A stretch of 64,000 nt of DNA from NCBI RefSeq assembly GCF_003610895.1, contig NZ_MCAS01000067.1, positions 124,001 to 188,000 on the forward strand, written 5' to 3'. This stretch comes from Paraburkholderia fungorum. GTDB lineage: Bacteria; Pseudomonadota; Gammaproteobacteria; Burkholderiales; Burkholderiaceae. Position numbers and translations under genes: made by a program. The notes beneath the pieces are model-generated. The model was not told the origin of the DNA. It did not search any database and worked only from the letters and a program-made list of their open reading frames with translations. Positions 9,747 through 18,792 of this stretch are shown in pieces. How positions within the stretch are numbered: the first letter of the stretch is position 1; each line of letters begins with the position of its first letter.

Positions 9747-10764
9747 ATGCGTTAGTGAGGGGCAAGGGGCGCGCCGTGGGTGTAGTGGCGGCGCAGCCTG
9801 CAAAGGTCGCTTCGCGGGCGGGGTTGGACCAGGGCGGCGCGTTGCGTGCGGCCGCGCTATCCGGTGGATGGATTTCCGCATGCGGTGTTTCGTGCAGCAC
9901 ACACGCCTTCGCTTCGTCGCGGTTGGCCGGTACGGTTCGCTGCGCAAGCGCCGCCAGCACGGAAAGGGCGTGAGACTGTGCTTCGATGCAAGCGGCGGTG
10001 TCTACGCTTTCGCTCACGGCGCCTGACGGCGAGGCAAGCGCAACCCGTCCCTGCTCGGCGAGATCGGCGGGCACGGCAAGCGCTTCGATGCGATAGCCGT
10101 GTGCGTACATGGTCCGCAGATAAACCCCATGTGCGCCGTTGAGATCGAGTTTCTTGCGCAGTTTGTAGATGTGTTGTTCCAGCGTGCGTCCCACGATGTC
10201 CTCGGAACTGCTCCAAACCGCGCCTGCAATCTGACGCCGGCTCACGTACTCGCCAGGGCGGGAAAACAGCAGCCACGCAATCGCGAATTCGCGCGACGTC
10301 AGCCGGACCGGCTCGCCCTCGACAAGCACCTCACAAGTGCGGCGCTCGAGCCGGTAGGCACCGCATTCGAGCCGGTCGTCGGCGTCGGCGGCCTGAAGCG
10401 GCTGGAAACGCCGCAACGCGAGATGGACGCGCAACACCAGTTCGCGCGAGTCGATCGGCGAGAGCACAACGTCATCGGCACCGGCATCGAACAGATGCGT
10501 GATCTGCGTACGGTCGTCGCGGGCGCCGACCACGATCAGCGGTGCGCGGCGGTCGGCATAGCAGGCGCGCCGGGCTAACACCGGGCGCAGTGGATTGACA
10601 CCCGTGTCGGCGTCGATGAGGATCGCGCTGTACTCTTCGCGATATACCGAACGCGCAAGCGCAACGTCATCGTCAAACTGACTGCAGGTTGCTCCGTCGG
10701 CTTCGAAACACTGACAGATCAACCTGAAAAGCGCCCCGCTTCGGGTCATTACTGCGAGTTTCAT
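9733..10764 (-). CDS. hrpG: HrpG-like OmpR-family response regulator
   Basis: A 343-residue response regulator. The receiver domain spans about residues 1-115 with Asp51 as the likely phosphoacceptor, and an OmpR-type winged helix follows (about 130-225), with the TSREF and RRQIAGAVW segments typical of this fold. HrpG in Ralstonia and Xanthomonas is an orphan OmpR-type regulator acting above HrpB/HrpX, and the location next to sctC supports that assignment. An extra C-terminal tail of about 110 residues is low in complexity and has no recognisable domain. The start has a strong GGAGG Shine-Dalgarno. No sensor kinase is adjacent. Confidence 0.82.
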   Translation of the reverse strand: MKLAVMTRSGALFRLICQCFEADGATCSQFDDDVALARSVYREEYSAILIDADTGVNPLRPVLARRACYADRRAPLIVVGARDDRTQITHLFDAGADDVVLSPIDSRELVLRVHLALRRFQPLQAADADDRLECGAYRLERRTCEVLVEGEPVRLTSREFAIAWLLFSRPGEYVSRRQIAGAVWSSSEDIVGRTLEQHIYKLRKKLDLNGAHGVYLRTMYAHGYRIEALAVPADLAEQGRVALASPSGAVSESVDTAACIEAQSHALSVLAALAQRTVPANRDEAKACVLHETPHAEIHPPDSAAARNAPPWSNPAREATFAGCAATTPTARPLPLTNAFRTR

Positions 10765-11387
10765 TTTTCCTCCGAATGGTCCTGGCGCGCGACGGACTCG
10801 TACGCGACGGGAACAACAGCCTGGCGATGGGGAGTTCGTTGCGAATGATCGGACAGTAGAGCTACAGATGAATCAAGGGTGTAACGGTTTGTTTCATTTA
10901 AATTGCAAAGTGTCACCAGGCTAATTTCCGGTTATTCGTAGACGAACTGGGCATCGCATTTTGTGAACAACTTATCGTCAGTTAGCGGGGAATTAGCTCA
11001 CTGATATGGCTTGAGTATTTCTTTCGCCTTTTCCAAACCTTACGGTCGATTCGACCGGGTAGGGGGAAATCGCCCGTCCTGCCGGGCCTGCAATGACAAA
11101 TCTTTCGAAAATGAAAGTAAAAATTAAGCTAATTGAGCTTTTGTTTGCTGTTTGAATATTCATTGCTTCCTGCAAGTTCGTTTTTCAAAACATCAGACCG
11201 CATTGAACCGGTAATCCGTATGCCGCGTATTGCATCCGTATTGCTATTTGGGAAAAATTTACGAATGCGGCATTCGTGAGGATTGTTGAGCGTGTGGTTG
11301 TGCCGCTTGCTTAGGATCGAATCTGCAAGCTGCCAGCACGGAGGTTACCCATCACGCTGCGCAGATATCTGCCAGGGAGCCCATCCA
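10765..11387. other. Intergenic region between hrpG and Rieske oxygenase, AT-richer
   Basis: This 623-bp divergent spacer carries no convincing gene. Its middle part (about 10860-11260) is clearly AT-richer than the flanks, which suits a regulated promoter region. A perfect 17-bp palindrome lies at 11261-11277 and is listed separately. TTCG tetramers occur several times, but none has a correctly spaced partner. Confidence 0.6.
11261..11277. promoter_or_regulatory. 17-bp palindrome upstream of Rieske oxygenase
   Basis: ACGAATGC-G-GCATTCGT is a perfect inverted repeat with 8-bp arms. It lies about 110 bp before the oxygenase start, a typical operator position. The cognate regulator is unknown. 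Confidence 0.4.
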
Positions 11388-12488
11388 ATGCCGTTTTTAT
11401 CCAGCGCCTGGTATGTCGCTGCATTCAGCCGCGAGATCACCGCAGACGCGCCATTTGCGCGCACGTTGCTCGACCGCACGGTCGTGCTCTACCGCGAGGC
11501 GAGCGGTGCAGTGGTCGCGCTCGACGATCGTTGCCCGCACCGCTTCGCGCCGCTTTCGCGCGGGCGCCTGATCGGTGGTGCGCTCGAATGTCCCTACCAC
11601 GGTCTGCGTTTCGGCGCGGCGGGCACCTGTGTACTCAATCCACACGGCGATGGACGTGTGCCCGCCGGGGCGGTAGTGCGGCGCTATCCCACCCGCGAGC
11701 GTTACGGCGCGATCTGGATCTGGCTTGGCGAGGCCCGCGAAGCCGAGACGGTGCCGCTGCCCGATTTCGAGTTCCTCGACCCGCTACGCAATTTCACCTG
11801 CGACGGGTATCTATTGACGCGGGCGAACTATCAGTTGAGTGCCGACAATCTGCTGGACCTCAGTCATTTCCAGTACCTGCATCCGGATACACTCGGCAGC
11901 GACATGATGGCGCGCGGCACGGTGCAATCGGCAAGCGAGGGCGACACGGTATGGGTGCGCCGCAGCATGCGGGGGGAAATACTGCAGCCGTTTGTCGGGC
12001 AGGCGTTTGGCGTAGCGGATGGCAAGGCGGCGGATCGCGACCTGGACGTGCGCTGGCAACCGCCCGGTCTGCTGACGATCACGGTCAGCGTGCGCGAAGC
12101 GGGGGCACCGCCGGAAATGACGCGCGTCGGAATGTCCGCCCACTGGTTGACGCCCGAAACGGCCAACAGTACCCATTATTTCTTCGCCTTCGGATTGCCG
12201 CGCGAGATGGGCGCGGAGGGCGAGGCGCTCGTTCAGTTCTCGGTAGAAGGGTTGATGAAGCCATTCCGTGACGAGGATCTGCCGATGCTGGAAGCGCAAC
12301 AACGGGCCATCGGCGAGCGCGATTTCTGGTCGCTGCGCCCGGCGCTGTTGCCGATCGATGCGGGTGCGGTTCGCGCAAGACGCATTATGGAGCGGTTGAT
12401 TGCCGACGACCTCGCGTACCTCAATGCGGCAGCGCCGGGCGTGCAGCAGCGCGCCGCCGATCGTGTTGGCGAGGTGTCGGGCCTGTGA
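11388..12488 (+). CDS. Rieske non-heme iron oxygenase, VanA-like
   Basis: A 366-residue oxygenase alpha subunit of the vanillate O-demethylase type. The Rieske [2Fe-2S] ligands are Cys49/His51 and Cys68/His71. The mononuclear iron site is visible in the NLLDLSHFQYLHP stretch, with Asp157, His160 and His165. Such enzymes demethylate or hydroxylate aromatic methoxy compounds using electrons from a ferredoxin-NAD(P)H reductase, but no reductase gene is adjacent. The ATG at 11388 follows AGGGAG. Its place inside the hrp island, with other tailoring enzymes nearby, suggests a role in small-molecule modification; the substrate is unknown. Confidence 0.88.
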   Translation: MPFLSSAWYVAAFSREITADAPFARTLLDRTVVLYREASGAVVALDDRCPHRFAPLSRGRLIGGALECPYHGLRFGAAGTCVLNPHGDGRVPAGAVVRRYPTRERYGAIWIWLGEAREAETVPLPDFEFLDPLRNFTCDGYLLTRANYQLSADNLLDLSHFQYLHPDTLGSDMMARGTVQSASEGDTVWVRRSMRGEILQPFVGQAFGVADGKAADRDLDVRWQPPGLLTITVSVREAGAPPEMTRVGMSAHWLTPETANSTHYFFAFGLPREMGAEGEALVQFSVEGLMKPFRDEDLPMLEAQQRAIGERDFWSLRPALLPIDAGAVRARRIMERLIADDLAYLNAAAPGVQQRAADRVGEVSGL

Positions 12489-12532
12489 GTCGGATTAAGA
12501 GTCAGCGCATGAGCCAGGCCTGCCGGTGAGGC

Positions 12533-13279
12533 TCATGAAGCAGTCCGGTAGCTGATCATCCACCAGCGCCCATTGGTGTCAGTCGAATAAACTGCCTGCT
12601 CGGCGATACCCGCCAGCAGACCGGCGAGTTCGGCTTCGGTTGGAAAATTCTTGACGATCTCGAACCGGGTGCCGTCGAGCAAACTTCGCTCCTCGAGTAG
12701 ATCGCCTTCGTCGTTGAAACGCCGTTTGCCGTGCCATTCGTACGGCAGTTGGTCGGCGAAGATGACCCGTGCACCAGGCGCCAGTTTGCCGTGCAGTGTG
12801 CTCAGGAAGGCTGGAATTTTCGACTTCGGCATATGTGACCACCAGAACAGCGCGAAGGCCGCGCTGAAGAGGCCCGACACGCCTTCGAGGGAATACGCGT
12901 CGGCAGGCTGGCATTGAACGTGGTTGCTCAACGCCATTCTTGGTTGTGCAAGCGCAAGCGAGGCCGCGTCGCGATCCGTCGCCCGTACCGAACGCGCTGT
13001 TGCCGCGACGACGTTTGTCCAGTAACCGGTCCCGCACGCAACTTCGAGCGCGTCGTGGTCTTTGAGCTCAGCCTGAAGGCGAGCCTGCAGCGCAGCGAGA
13101 TGCCGCTCCACGAGGGGCGTGCCATAGCCGACGGAGACGTCATATTCCGGCGCACGCGCTGCGTAGTACGCTGCGTGCGGGTCCGCGCAAGGCCTCACGG
13201 TATGGATGTTTGCATGTGTATTGCGCTCGCGCTGCGGTGGCGCATCGGCCGGTTGATGGTGAGTGTCGGTCGCGGACAT
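12533..13279 (-). CDS. Class I SAM-dependent methyltransferase
   Basis: A 248-residue methyltransferase with SAM-binding motif I (LEVACGTGYW) at residues 79-87, an acidic residue ending the second strand (ATDRD), and a post-motif FADQLPY stretch. The first 35 residues look disordered. The ATG is preceded by a perfect GGAGG that lies within the last codons of the upstream kinase gene, 4 bp between genes, so translation is coupled. It is the last gene of the operon DUF3455-effector candidate-kinase-methyltransferase. The substrate is unknown. Confidence 0.85.
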   Translation of the reverse strand: MSATDTHHQPADAPPQRERNTHANIHTVRPCADPHAAYYAARAPEYDVSVGYGTPLVERHLAALQARLQAELKDHDALEVACGTGYWTNVVAATARSVRATDRDAASLALAQPRMALSNHVQCQPADAYSLEGVSGLFSAAFALFWWSHMPKSKIPAFLSTLHGKLAPGARVIFADQLPYEWHGKRRFNDEGDLLEERSLLDGTRFEIVKNFPTEAELAGLLAGIAEQAVYSTDTNGRWWMISYRTAS

Positions 13280-13283
13280 GGTG

Positions 13284-14189
13284 TTATTCCTCCTTGAGCA
13301 GTTTTTCTGATAGCGGCAACAATGCTGCCCGCTCGGCGTTGCCGACGCCTTCGCTCAGACGGGCCATGGCAGCCAGCGGGAGCCAGCGTGCGAGACGTGC
13401 GGGCCCGTCGGGCAAACAGGCAAGCTCGAAATAGCGCTTCACGTACGTGTCGTGAACCTGCCGGCGTGCCCCCTCTTCACGCGGTGATATCACGTGTGTT
13501 TCCGACGTGCGGCCAAAAAGTAGGAGAACCGATGTTTTCGCCAGGTCGCCGATCGCGCTGCCGCGTTCCGCGGACAGCCAGTCAATCAGCGAGACGGTTC
13601 CGTCACGGCAGACGAGCACATTCGCGGGATGGAAATCGCCATGGCAAAGGCACATATCAGCCGCATCGCGTGCCTCGAGCGTTATCAGCGCGGCAAGCGC
13701 TTGCAGCGCCGCGGCGCGAAGCTGACGCGGCAGGTCCGGCGCCGCCTCGATCGACCAGCGCAATTTCGCGTGCTGGGGCGGCAGGCCGGACAGCCCTGTG
13801 TGAGCGCCAGCCTGGATACGATGCATTGCGAAATGAAGGTCGGCCAGTTGCTCACCGCAGCGTGCGAGAGGAGCACGACATCCGGTCTCGCGCATCGCAG
13901 TGACAATGAGTTGTCCCATGGCGCGCCGGTAGAGTAATCCGTGGCGTCCCGAGACCGCGACGATTCCACCTGAGGACGGCACACGGAATGCCGGATTCTC
14001 GCAGGTTGCGCGGCATATACAATCGACGAGACTGGCTTCCAGTTCGATCTGCCGCAACGGATAACCCGAGCGAAACAGCTTCACGACCCAACCCGGCGAC
14101 CATTCGAACACCTCAGACGTGCGGCCGACGCCAAGCGGTGTTGTCTGCGCAGTGAGTTCGAAGCTCGGCCTGGTGAGCGTTTCCCCCAC
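13284..14189 (-). CDS. Aminoglycoside-phosphotransferase-fold kinase
   Basis: A 301-residue protein kinase-like fold enzyme of the APH/choline kinase family. The catalytic loop HGDFHPAN is at residues 183-190 with the catalytic Asp185, and the metal-binding Asp203 is in LIDW. The N-lobe Lys (about 37) lies in VVKLF. GTG at 14189 is the only sensible start, preceded by AGAGG. The gene begins 10 bp after the 1167-residue effector candidate and ends 4 bp before the methyltransferase. It may phosphorylate a small metabolite; direct action on the large neighbour cannot be excluded. Confidence 0.85.
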   Translation of the reverse strand: MGETLTRPSFELTAQTTPLGVGRTSEVFEWSPGWVVKLFRSGYPLRQIELEASLVDCICRATCENPAFRVPSSGGIVAVSGRHGLLYRRAMGQLIVTAMRETGCRAPLARCGEQLADLHFAMHRIQAGAHTGLSGLPPQHAKLRWSIEAAPDLPRQLRAAALQALAALITLEARDAADMCLCHGDFHPANVLVCRDGTVSLIDWLSAERGSAIGDLAKTSVLLLFGRTSETHVISPREEGARRQVHDTYVKRYFELACLPDGPARLARWLPLAAMARLSEGVGNAERAALLPLSEKLLKEE

Positions 14190-14198
14190 GGGCCGCCT

Positions 14199-17100
14199 CT
14201 AGACGCCGCTACCCGGCGCCGTGGTGCCCGGTGTGAGCGCCGGGCGCGGCGTGACCGGTTCCCACATTGTCAGTCCGATGCCGCTTTGCGTCTGTTCGTG
14301 CGAGGCGCGCACGCCATACTTCCAGCCCTGCGAACTGCTGCGCGCCGTCTCCCGCAGCCCGTACAGGCCGAGTGGCCGCCATGCGTGCGGGTCGTTCAGT
14401 TCGTCCTGCATCTTCGTTTCCAGCGCACGCAGTTTCGCGTCGATGGCGGCACGCTCGCGTCGGCTCGGGGCGTTGCTGCGTTGTTCGTTTAACTGACTGC
14501 TGAGCGTCAGATAATGGTTCAGTTTGGGCACGCGCTCTTCCTTGATGATCCAGCGCTCGCCAAATGCGAATTCGCCGGATGATTCATCCTGGACCTCCCC
14601 GATCACCTGTTCCAGCCGCTGCGGCCCCACGCCGTCTACCCAGGCGGGATTGGCGCGGATCGCATGGCCCCAGTCGTCCGGGTTGCGGTACATCACGTCG
14701 CGCAGCATGAATTCGGGCACGAAGCCGCGATTGTCGCGGGTCAGATAAACAAAGCCGGAACGCCCGAGGCGCGCGAACTCCGCCGACGCCGCCGCGAGTG
14801 TCTTGCTCGCCGCGCTGACGGATTTCACGTCGCCCTTTCCATCGCCGTTATGGATCAGGCGCGGCGCGAATTGCGCGCCGGCGCCCGCGGTGACGGTGTT
14901 CTGGAAGATGGTCGAATCGACGACGTTGGTGAACTCGCCCGCTTCGGTGCGATTGCCGCCCGCGAACAACGTCGTGTTCAAACCCGCGTTGACGTAGATG
15001 CCGACGCGATTCGGCGCATCGGGACTATCGTCGACGTTCGCGCGTACCGCGGCGCCGGCGGTTGGGGTGGCGGTGACAGTGGTTGCACCGTAGGTCTGTG
15101 AAGACAGCGAGATGCGCGGATTGTGCGCCGTGAATTCCGCGAGCTTTTGCATGAAGCTTTCCGGCGATGCCGATTGTTCGATCGCATCCCAGTACGCGTC
15201 GACCATTTCGCTGCTGTCGTCGCGCCACTGATTGGGATCAGGCGTGTGGCCAAGGCGCGTTGCCGAGGCGCGGTGCGCGCGCAGCACAACCGTGTCTTCA
15301 CGCGAGACCGCGCCGTTGACGGAGGCGGAGGCCACCGCGCCGGCGATGCCTTTCACCTTGCCAATCTCGCCGCCGATGCCGAGAAACCCCTGTGCCCCAA
15401 GCGATGTGTTCAGCCGGTTGCGTGTGCCAAATTGCATCTGGCCGCCGTCATACGCAGTACCGACTGCGTAAACCGCGTCACGGCCGCCCATGGCCGCGAG
15501 GATCGGCCCTACCGACGTCAGCCTGACCTTGGCCGGCAGATTGGCCCAAAGGTTCGCGTCGAGCCCTAGCATGCCACCGTCATAAGACGTGTAGATCGTG
15601 CCGAGGATGTTTTGCTCCATCAACTCGTGCTGCTGGTCGCGCAGATTTTCTGTCGAGATGCGTTCGAGCGGTGCGATGCCTGGTTGGGTGGTCAGTTCGC
15701 GTGCCGCGTCGATCTTTTCGCGCAACTGTTCGGCGCGTGCCGGGTCGTCCTGCTTCATGCCGCTTGCGATCGTCCAGCGTTCGAGGGCGGCGAGCGTGAA
15801 ACCGGTTTTCGCATCGTCGCTGGCGGCGCCCTGGGTCATCTCCTTGACGAAGGCGTCACGCTGCGTCCGGTTGTCGAACAGGTCCAGCGTCTGCTGGATC
15901 AACCCAGCGTTGGTTCCCGTGCGCATGCTTTCAACGCTGGCACGTGCGTTCTGCCACATCCGCTGCGCTTCGCGCCGGCTGACGCCGAACGATTCAGGGC
16001 GGCGTTTCTGCAGTTCGCGCGGGGCGGCATTGGCCGGGATGTCGGGGCGGGCCGCGTGCCAGGTTTCGAGGCGGCCGACATTGAGCGCCATGGTCATCAG
16101 CGTGGCCGGATTCGCCGCGTGTGGCATCTGCTGCCGGCTGTATTCCAGCAACCCGGTGCGTACGTCGACAAGAGCGGTGTCGTACTGGCCGCGCAAGGTG
16201 TCGAAGAAGGGCGCGTCCGCGCCGAGCATATTCGGGGTCGTCCGGTAGGGCGTGCGCTGCTTGCTGAAGGCGCGCGGGACATCGTGTGCGGCGAGCGCCA
16301 CGCGCGCTTTGGTGCGGGCCATGCGCTGTGCGGGAGGGGCCCCGTCGATCGAGCCCATTGCACGATCTTTCAGCGCCTGCCGTTTGGCACCCAGCTCGAC
16401 CCATTTCGTGCCGCCCTCGTAAAGCAGGTGCGAGGCTTTGTCGAGCGGCGAACCGCGGCCGCTTTCATCGAAGCCCCATTGCCACGTCCTGTAGGCCGTG
16501 ATCTGTTCCGGTGAACAGGCGCCGATGTCATGCGTGCCGGTGGATGCGTCGGGCAGTTGCCGGGCGGCTGTCAGCGCGAGCGTTGCTTGCCGGGCGCGCG
16601 GGTCGCCGAGCAAGCGGTCGCGCGTGCGGTCCGGATTGAGCGCCGCGGGTGTCGCGCCCAGGTTCTTCTCCAGCGTACGCAGCTTATGGCCGGCCTGCAG
16701 ATAGACCACCAGCCGCGCCGCCTTGCCGTTGCCGCGTTCGCAATCGGCTTGCGCCGCGCCGTACTGCAGACGCAATAGCGCGTCGAGCGCCGCACAGCGC
16801 GTGTGGGCGAGATCCTGCGCGCATTGCCATGCTTTCTCTTCGATGGTTTCGTTCGGCGCACGGGTGCGCGAGTCTTCGATATCAAGCGGTTCCTGCAAGC
16901 GCGCAAGGATCTGCGCTGCGCTTCGTGCGTCGCCGCCGCTTGCCTGCGCGAGGGCGTTCGCGAGCGGCATCGTGCAATCGCGGGGCAGGCGTTCGACCAT
17001 GGCCGGCAGCGCGGGATCGGCTTGTGCGGGTCGCGGCCGGCGCAATGTCAGACCGTCGAGCAGCGCGTTCAACGCTTGTCCATGATCGGCCAGCGCCTGC

Positions 17101-17702
17101 GGGCCGTTGCCCTCAGGTGGAGGGAAGAGCGCGCTGACCGCGAGCGTCGGGGTTTCGAAACGCGTGTCGAGATCGTCGGCCCACACGCGTGCTTCAGCGC
17201 TCAACTTACGCTGCCGCGTGCGGGTCAGAAACGATTTGATCGCCCGCGGACTCATGAACTTCGGCACTGGCACGCCCCGGCTTGCCGCGCCGCCGGTGAC
17301 CAGATGCGCGCTCGCGCGCTCGACCGAACTGCTGCCGAGCAAGCCACCCTGCGGACCCATGCGCACTTCATTGCGCGCCGGCGGCGAAGGTTCGGGAAGC
17401 GGCGTTCTGCGGGGTGGGCGAGGCAGCGAGGCATCGGCAAGGGGATTCGTCAGTCCGCCTCCCGAGACCTTGGTCGATTCGAGCTTGGTGAGCGTTGTCG
17501 TGCTGGTGCGAAAGAGTCGTGTGACGGGGTTGTGTCTGGCTTTGTCCGCGGCCTGCGCGAGTCCGCCAAGCGGTGTGTCGGGCGCGGCTCCGGTCTGTGG
17601 CGTCGATGCGGGTGGCGAAGCCTGAGGGCCGGGCGGGTTTGACGCATGCGCGCTGCTGCCCGGCAACAGTGTGCTTAGCCATGACATGGGACGAAAGTTC
17701 AT
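14199..17702 (-). CDS. Large T3SS effector candidate (1167 residues)
   Basis: I do not recognise the family. The N-terminal 110 residues are Pro/Ser/Thr-rich and disordered, as in T3SS secretion signals. The middle (about 150-700) is helical. From about residue 720 the protein is rich in Gly, Ser, Thr and Val with alternating strand-like stretches, reminiscent of the beta-barrel part of AvrE-type effectors but too short for that family. One WxxxE motif (WDAIE) occurs in the last third. ATG at 17702 is chosen because GGAGAAG precedes it. It lies 32 bp after the DUF3455 gene and 10 bp before the kinase. Effector status is inferred from composition, size and position inside the hrp island. Confidence 0.55.
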   Translation of the reverse strand: MNFRPMSWLSTLLPGSSAHASNPPGPQASPPASTPQTGAAPDTPLGGLAQAADKARHNPVTRLFRTSTTTLTKLESTKVSGGGLTNPLADASLPRPPRRTPLPEPSPPARNEVRMGPQGGLLGSSSVERASAHLVTGGAASRGVPVPKFMSPRAIKSFLTRTRQRKLSAEARVWADDLDTRFETPTLAVSALFPPPEGNGPQALADHGQALNALLDGLTLRRPRPAQADPALPAMVERLPRDCTMPLANALAQASGGDARSAAQILARLQEPLDIEDSRTRAPNETIEEKAWQCAQDLAHTRCAALDALLRLQYGAAQADCERGNGKAARLVVYLQAGHKLRTLEKNLGATPAALNPDRTRDRLLGDPRARQATLALTAARQLPDASTGTHDIGACSPEQITAYRTWQWGFDESGRGSPLDKASHLLYEGGTKWVELGAKRQALKDRAMGSIDGAPPAQRMARTKARVALAAHDVPRAFSKQRTPYRTTPNMLGADAPFFDTLRGQYDTALVDVRTGLLEYSRQQMPHAANPATLMTMALNVGRLETWHAARPDIPANAAPRELQKRRPESFGVSRREAQRMWQNARASVESMRTGTNAGLIQQTLDLFDNRTQRDAFVKEMTQGAASDDAKTGFTLAALERWTIASGMKQDDPARAEQLREKIDAARELTTQPGIAPLERISTENLRDQQHELMEQNILGTIYTSYDGGMLGLDANLWANLPAKVRLTSVGPILAAMGGRDAVYAVGTAYDGGQMQFGTRNRLNTSLGAQGFLGIGGEIGKVKGIAGAVASASVNGAVSREDTVVLRAHRASATRLGHTPDPNQWRDDSSEMVDAYWDAIEQSASPESFMQKLAEFTAHNPRISLSSQTYGATTVTATPTAGAAVRANVDDSPDAPNRVGIYVNAGLNTTLFAGGNRTEAGEFTNVVDSTIFQNTVTAGAGAQFAPRLIHNGDGKGDVKSVSAASKTLAAASAEFARLGRSGFVYLTRDNRGFVPEFMLRDVMYRNPDDWGHAIRANPAWVDGVGPQRLEQVIGEVQDESSGEFAFGERWIIKEERVPKLNHYLTLSSQLNEQRSNAPSRRERAAIDAKLRALETKMQDELNDPHAWRPLGLYGLRETARSSSQGWKYGVRASHEQTQSGIGLTMWEPVTPRPALTPGTTAPGSGV

Positions 17703-17734
17703 CGGCTTCTCCGGAACATGCAGCAGTGGTGCTT

Positions 17735-18475
17735 TTACTGCCCTTGAGCCGGTGCCGTGCCCGGGGTTTCCGTGTGCGACACGACAACGGCGGGTTCGGC
17801 AACCGGCGTGGCGGCCGCATCGGCAGCGGCTGGCTCCGCAGCCCGATAGAACAGATACGTCGCGGTATAGGGGACAAACAGCGACATCCCCTCCTGGTCG
17901 CACGAAGGGACGGGCGGCAGGCCGCCAGAGGTTCGCACTCGCTGTACCGAGCTGGTTTTCGCAAAGCGCCCCTGACCTTGCCGCTCGCCTGCGTTGAATT
18001 TCGCGGTGAGGCGCTGCCACGGCAGCGCACTCGTCGTGACGATCTCTTCGGCCGCCACGCGGCCAATTACATAACTTCCGTCGTAGGCCGTGAAATAGCG
18101 TCCGGGTGCGACCGTGCCGACGCTCTGCCGCGCGCCGTCGACCAGCGTTGCTTCCGAACCGGTTGAGACCCAGGACAGCCGCTCGCCGCTACGGCGGCAA
18201 CTGTAGGTCGTGTCGCCGACGGCGGTGAGCGCATCCTGAAGGATTTCCTGCGGCGTCGCGCGCAACGACGCGGGCAAAGTTTCGTTGGCCGGTGGAATCT
18301 GCTCGGCCGAAGGCGGGTGGGCACAGGCAGCGAGCAAAACGGCGAGCGCCGCAGCCGATGTGGTCCGAACCGCCTGCGATGCGCAACGATTCCGGCTCGA
18401 GGCCACGACGTCGCACGAAAGCACGACAAAACGGAGCGCGGACAGCGTACGTAATGAGGTCGTGAAAAGTTTCAT
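17735..18475 (-). CDS. DUF3455 family lipoprotein
   Basis: A 246-residue DUF3455 protein. Diagnostic stretches are the DGSYVIGRVAA motif, the VQRVRT-GG segment and the C-terminal VPYTATYLFY. A hydrophobic segment ends in the lipobox LLAAC, but it is preceded by an unusually long 40-residue leader, so the true start may lie downstream at a non-ATG codon. A tail of about 35 residues rich in Ala/Pro follows. It is the first gene of the minus-strand effector-kinase-methyltransferase operon. Function is unknown in the family; an envelope location is likely. Confidence 0.75.
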   Translation of the reverse strand: MKLFTTSLRTLSALRFVVLSCDVVASSRNRCASQAVRTTSAAALAVLLAACAHPPSAEQIPPANETLPASLRATPQEILQDALTAVGDTTYSCRRSGERLSWVSTGSEATLVDGARQSVGTVAPGRYFTAYDGSYVIGRVAAEEIVTTSALPWQRLTAKFNAGERQGQGRFAKTSSVQRVRTSGGLPPVPSCDQEGMSLFVPYTATYLFYRAAEPAAADAAATPVAEPAVVVSHTETPGTAPAQGQ

Positions 18476-18593
18476 CGAAGCGGCAGGCTCACCTGGGGGC
18501 AAGGTACGAAGTACAACTCAAAGAACGTGCACCGGGCGTGTGCAATCCGAATTTTTGAATGACCAGACGCACCGGCACGAAACGCGGCGTGCA

Positions 18594-18618
18594 TTCGCGG
18601 CATTGCGCCCGGCTTCGC
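18594..18618 (+). promoter_or_regulatory. Perfect PIP/hrpII box before the JmjC gene
   Basis: TTCGC-N15-TTCGC (18594-18598 and 18614-18618) is an exact match to the plant-inducible promoter box, which also satisfies TTCG-N16-TTCG bound by HrpB. It points towards the JmjC-like gene. A -10 at the usual 30-32 bp is not clear; the nearest candidate is around 18648-18660. Confidence 0.65.
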
Positions 18619-18792
18619 ACGCGACAAAGCACGTTGCGGGCGCCGGCATGAAAGTATGGATTCCGTGACTCCGGCGCCCAAACCTTGAATGAAGCCCCTC
18701 GTTCTGAAATCCATGCCGCCCGGGCAGGCTTGCCCTCAGTTCGCCGTCCAGTCCGCCGCACGATTCGCGCCATTGCGGCGCGGGGCGCCACG

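Noticed and set aside
11050-11072. TTCG-N15-ATCG upstream of the Rieske oxygenase
   Set aside because: Wrong spacing and a mismatch; no -10 at the expected distance.
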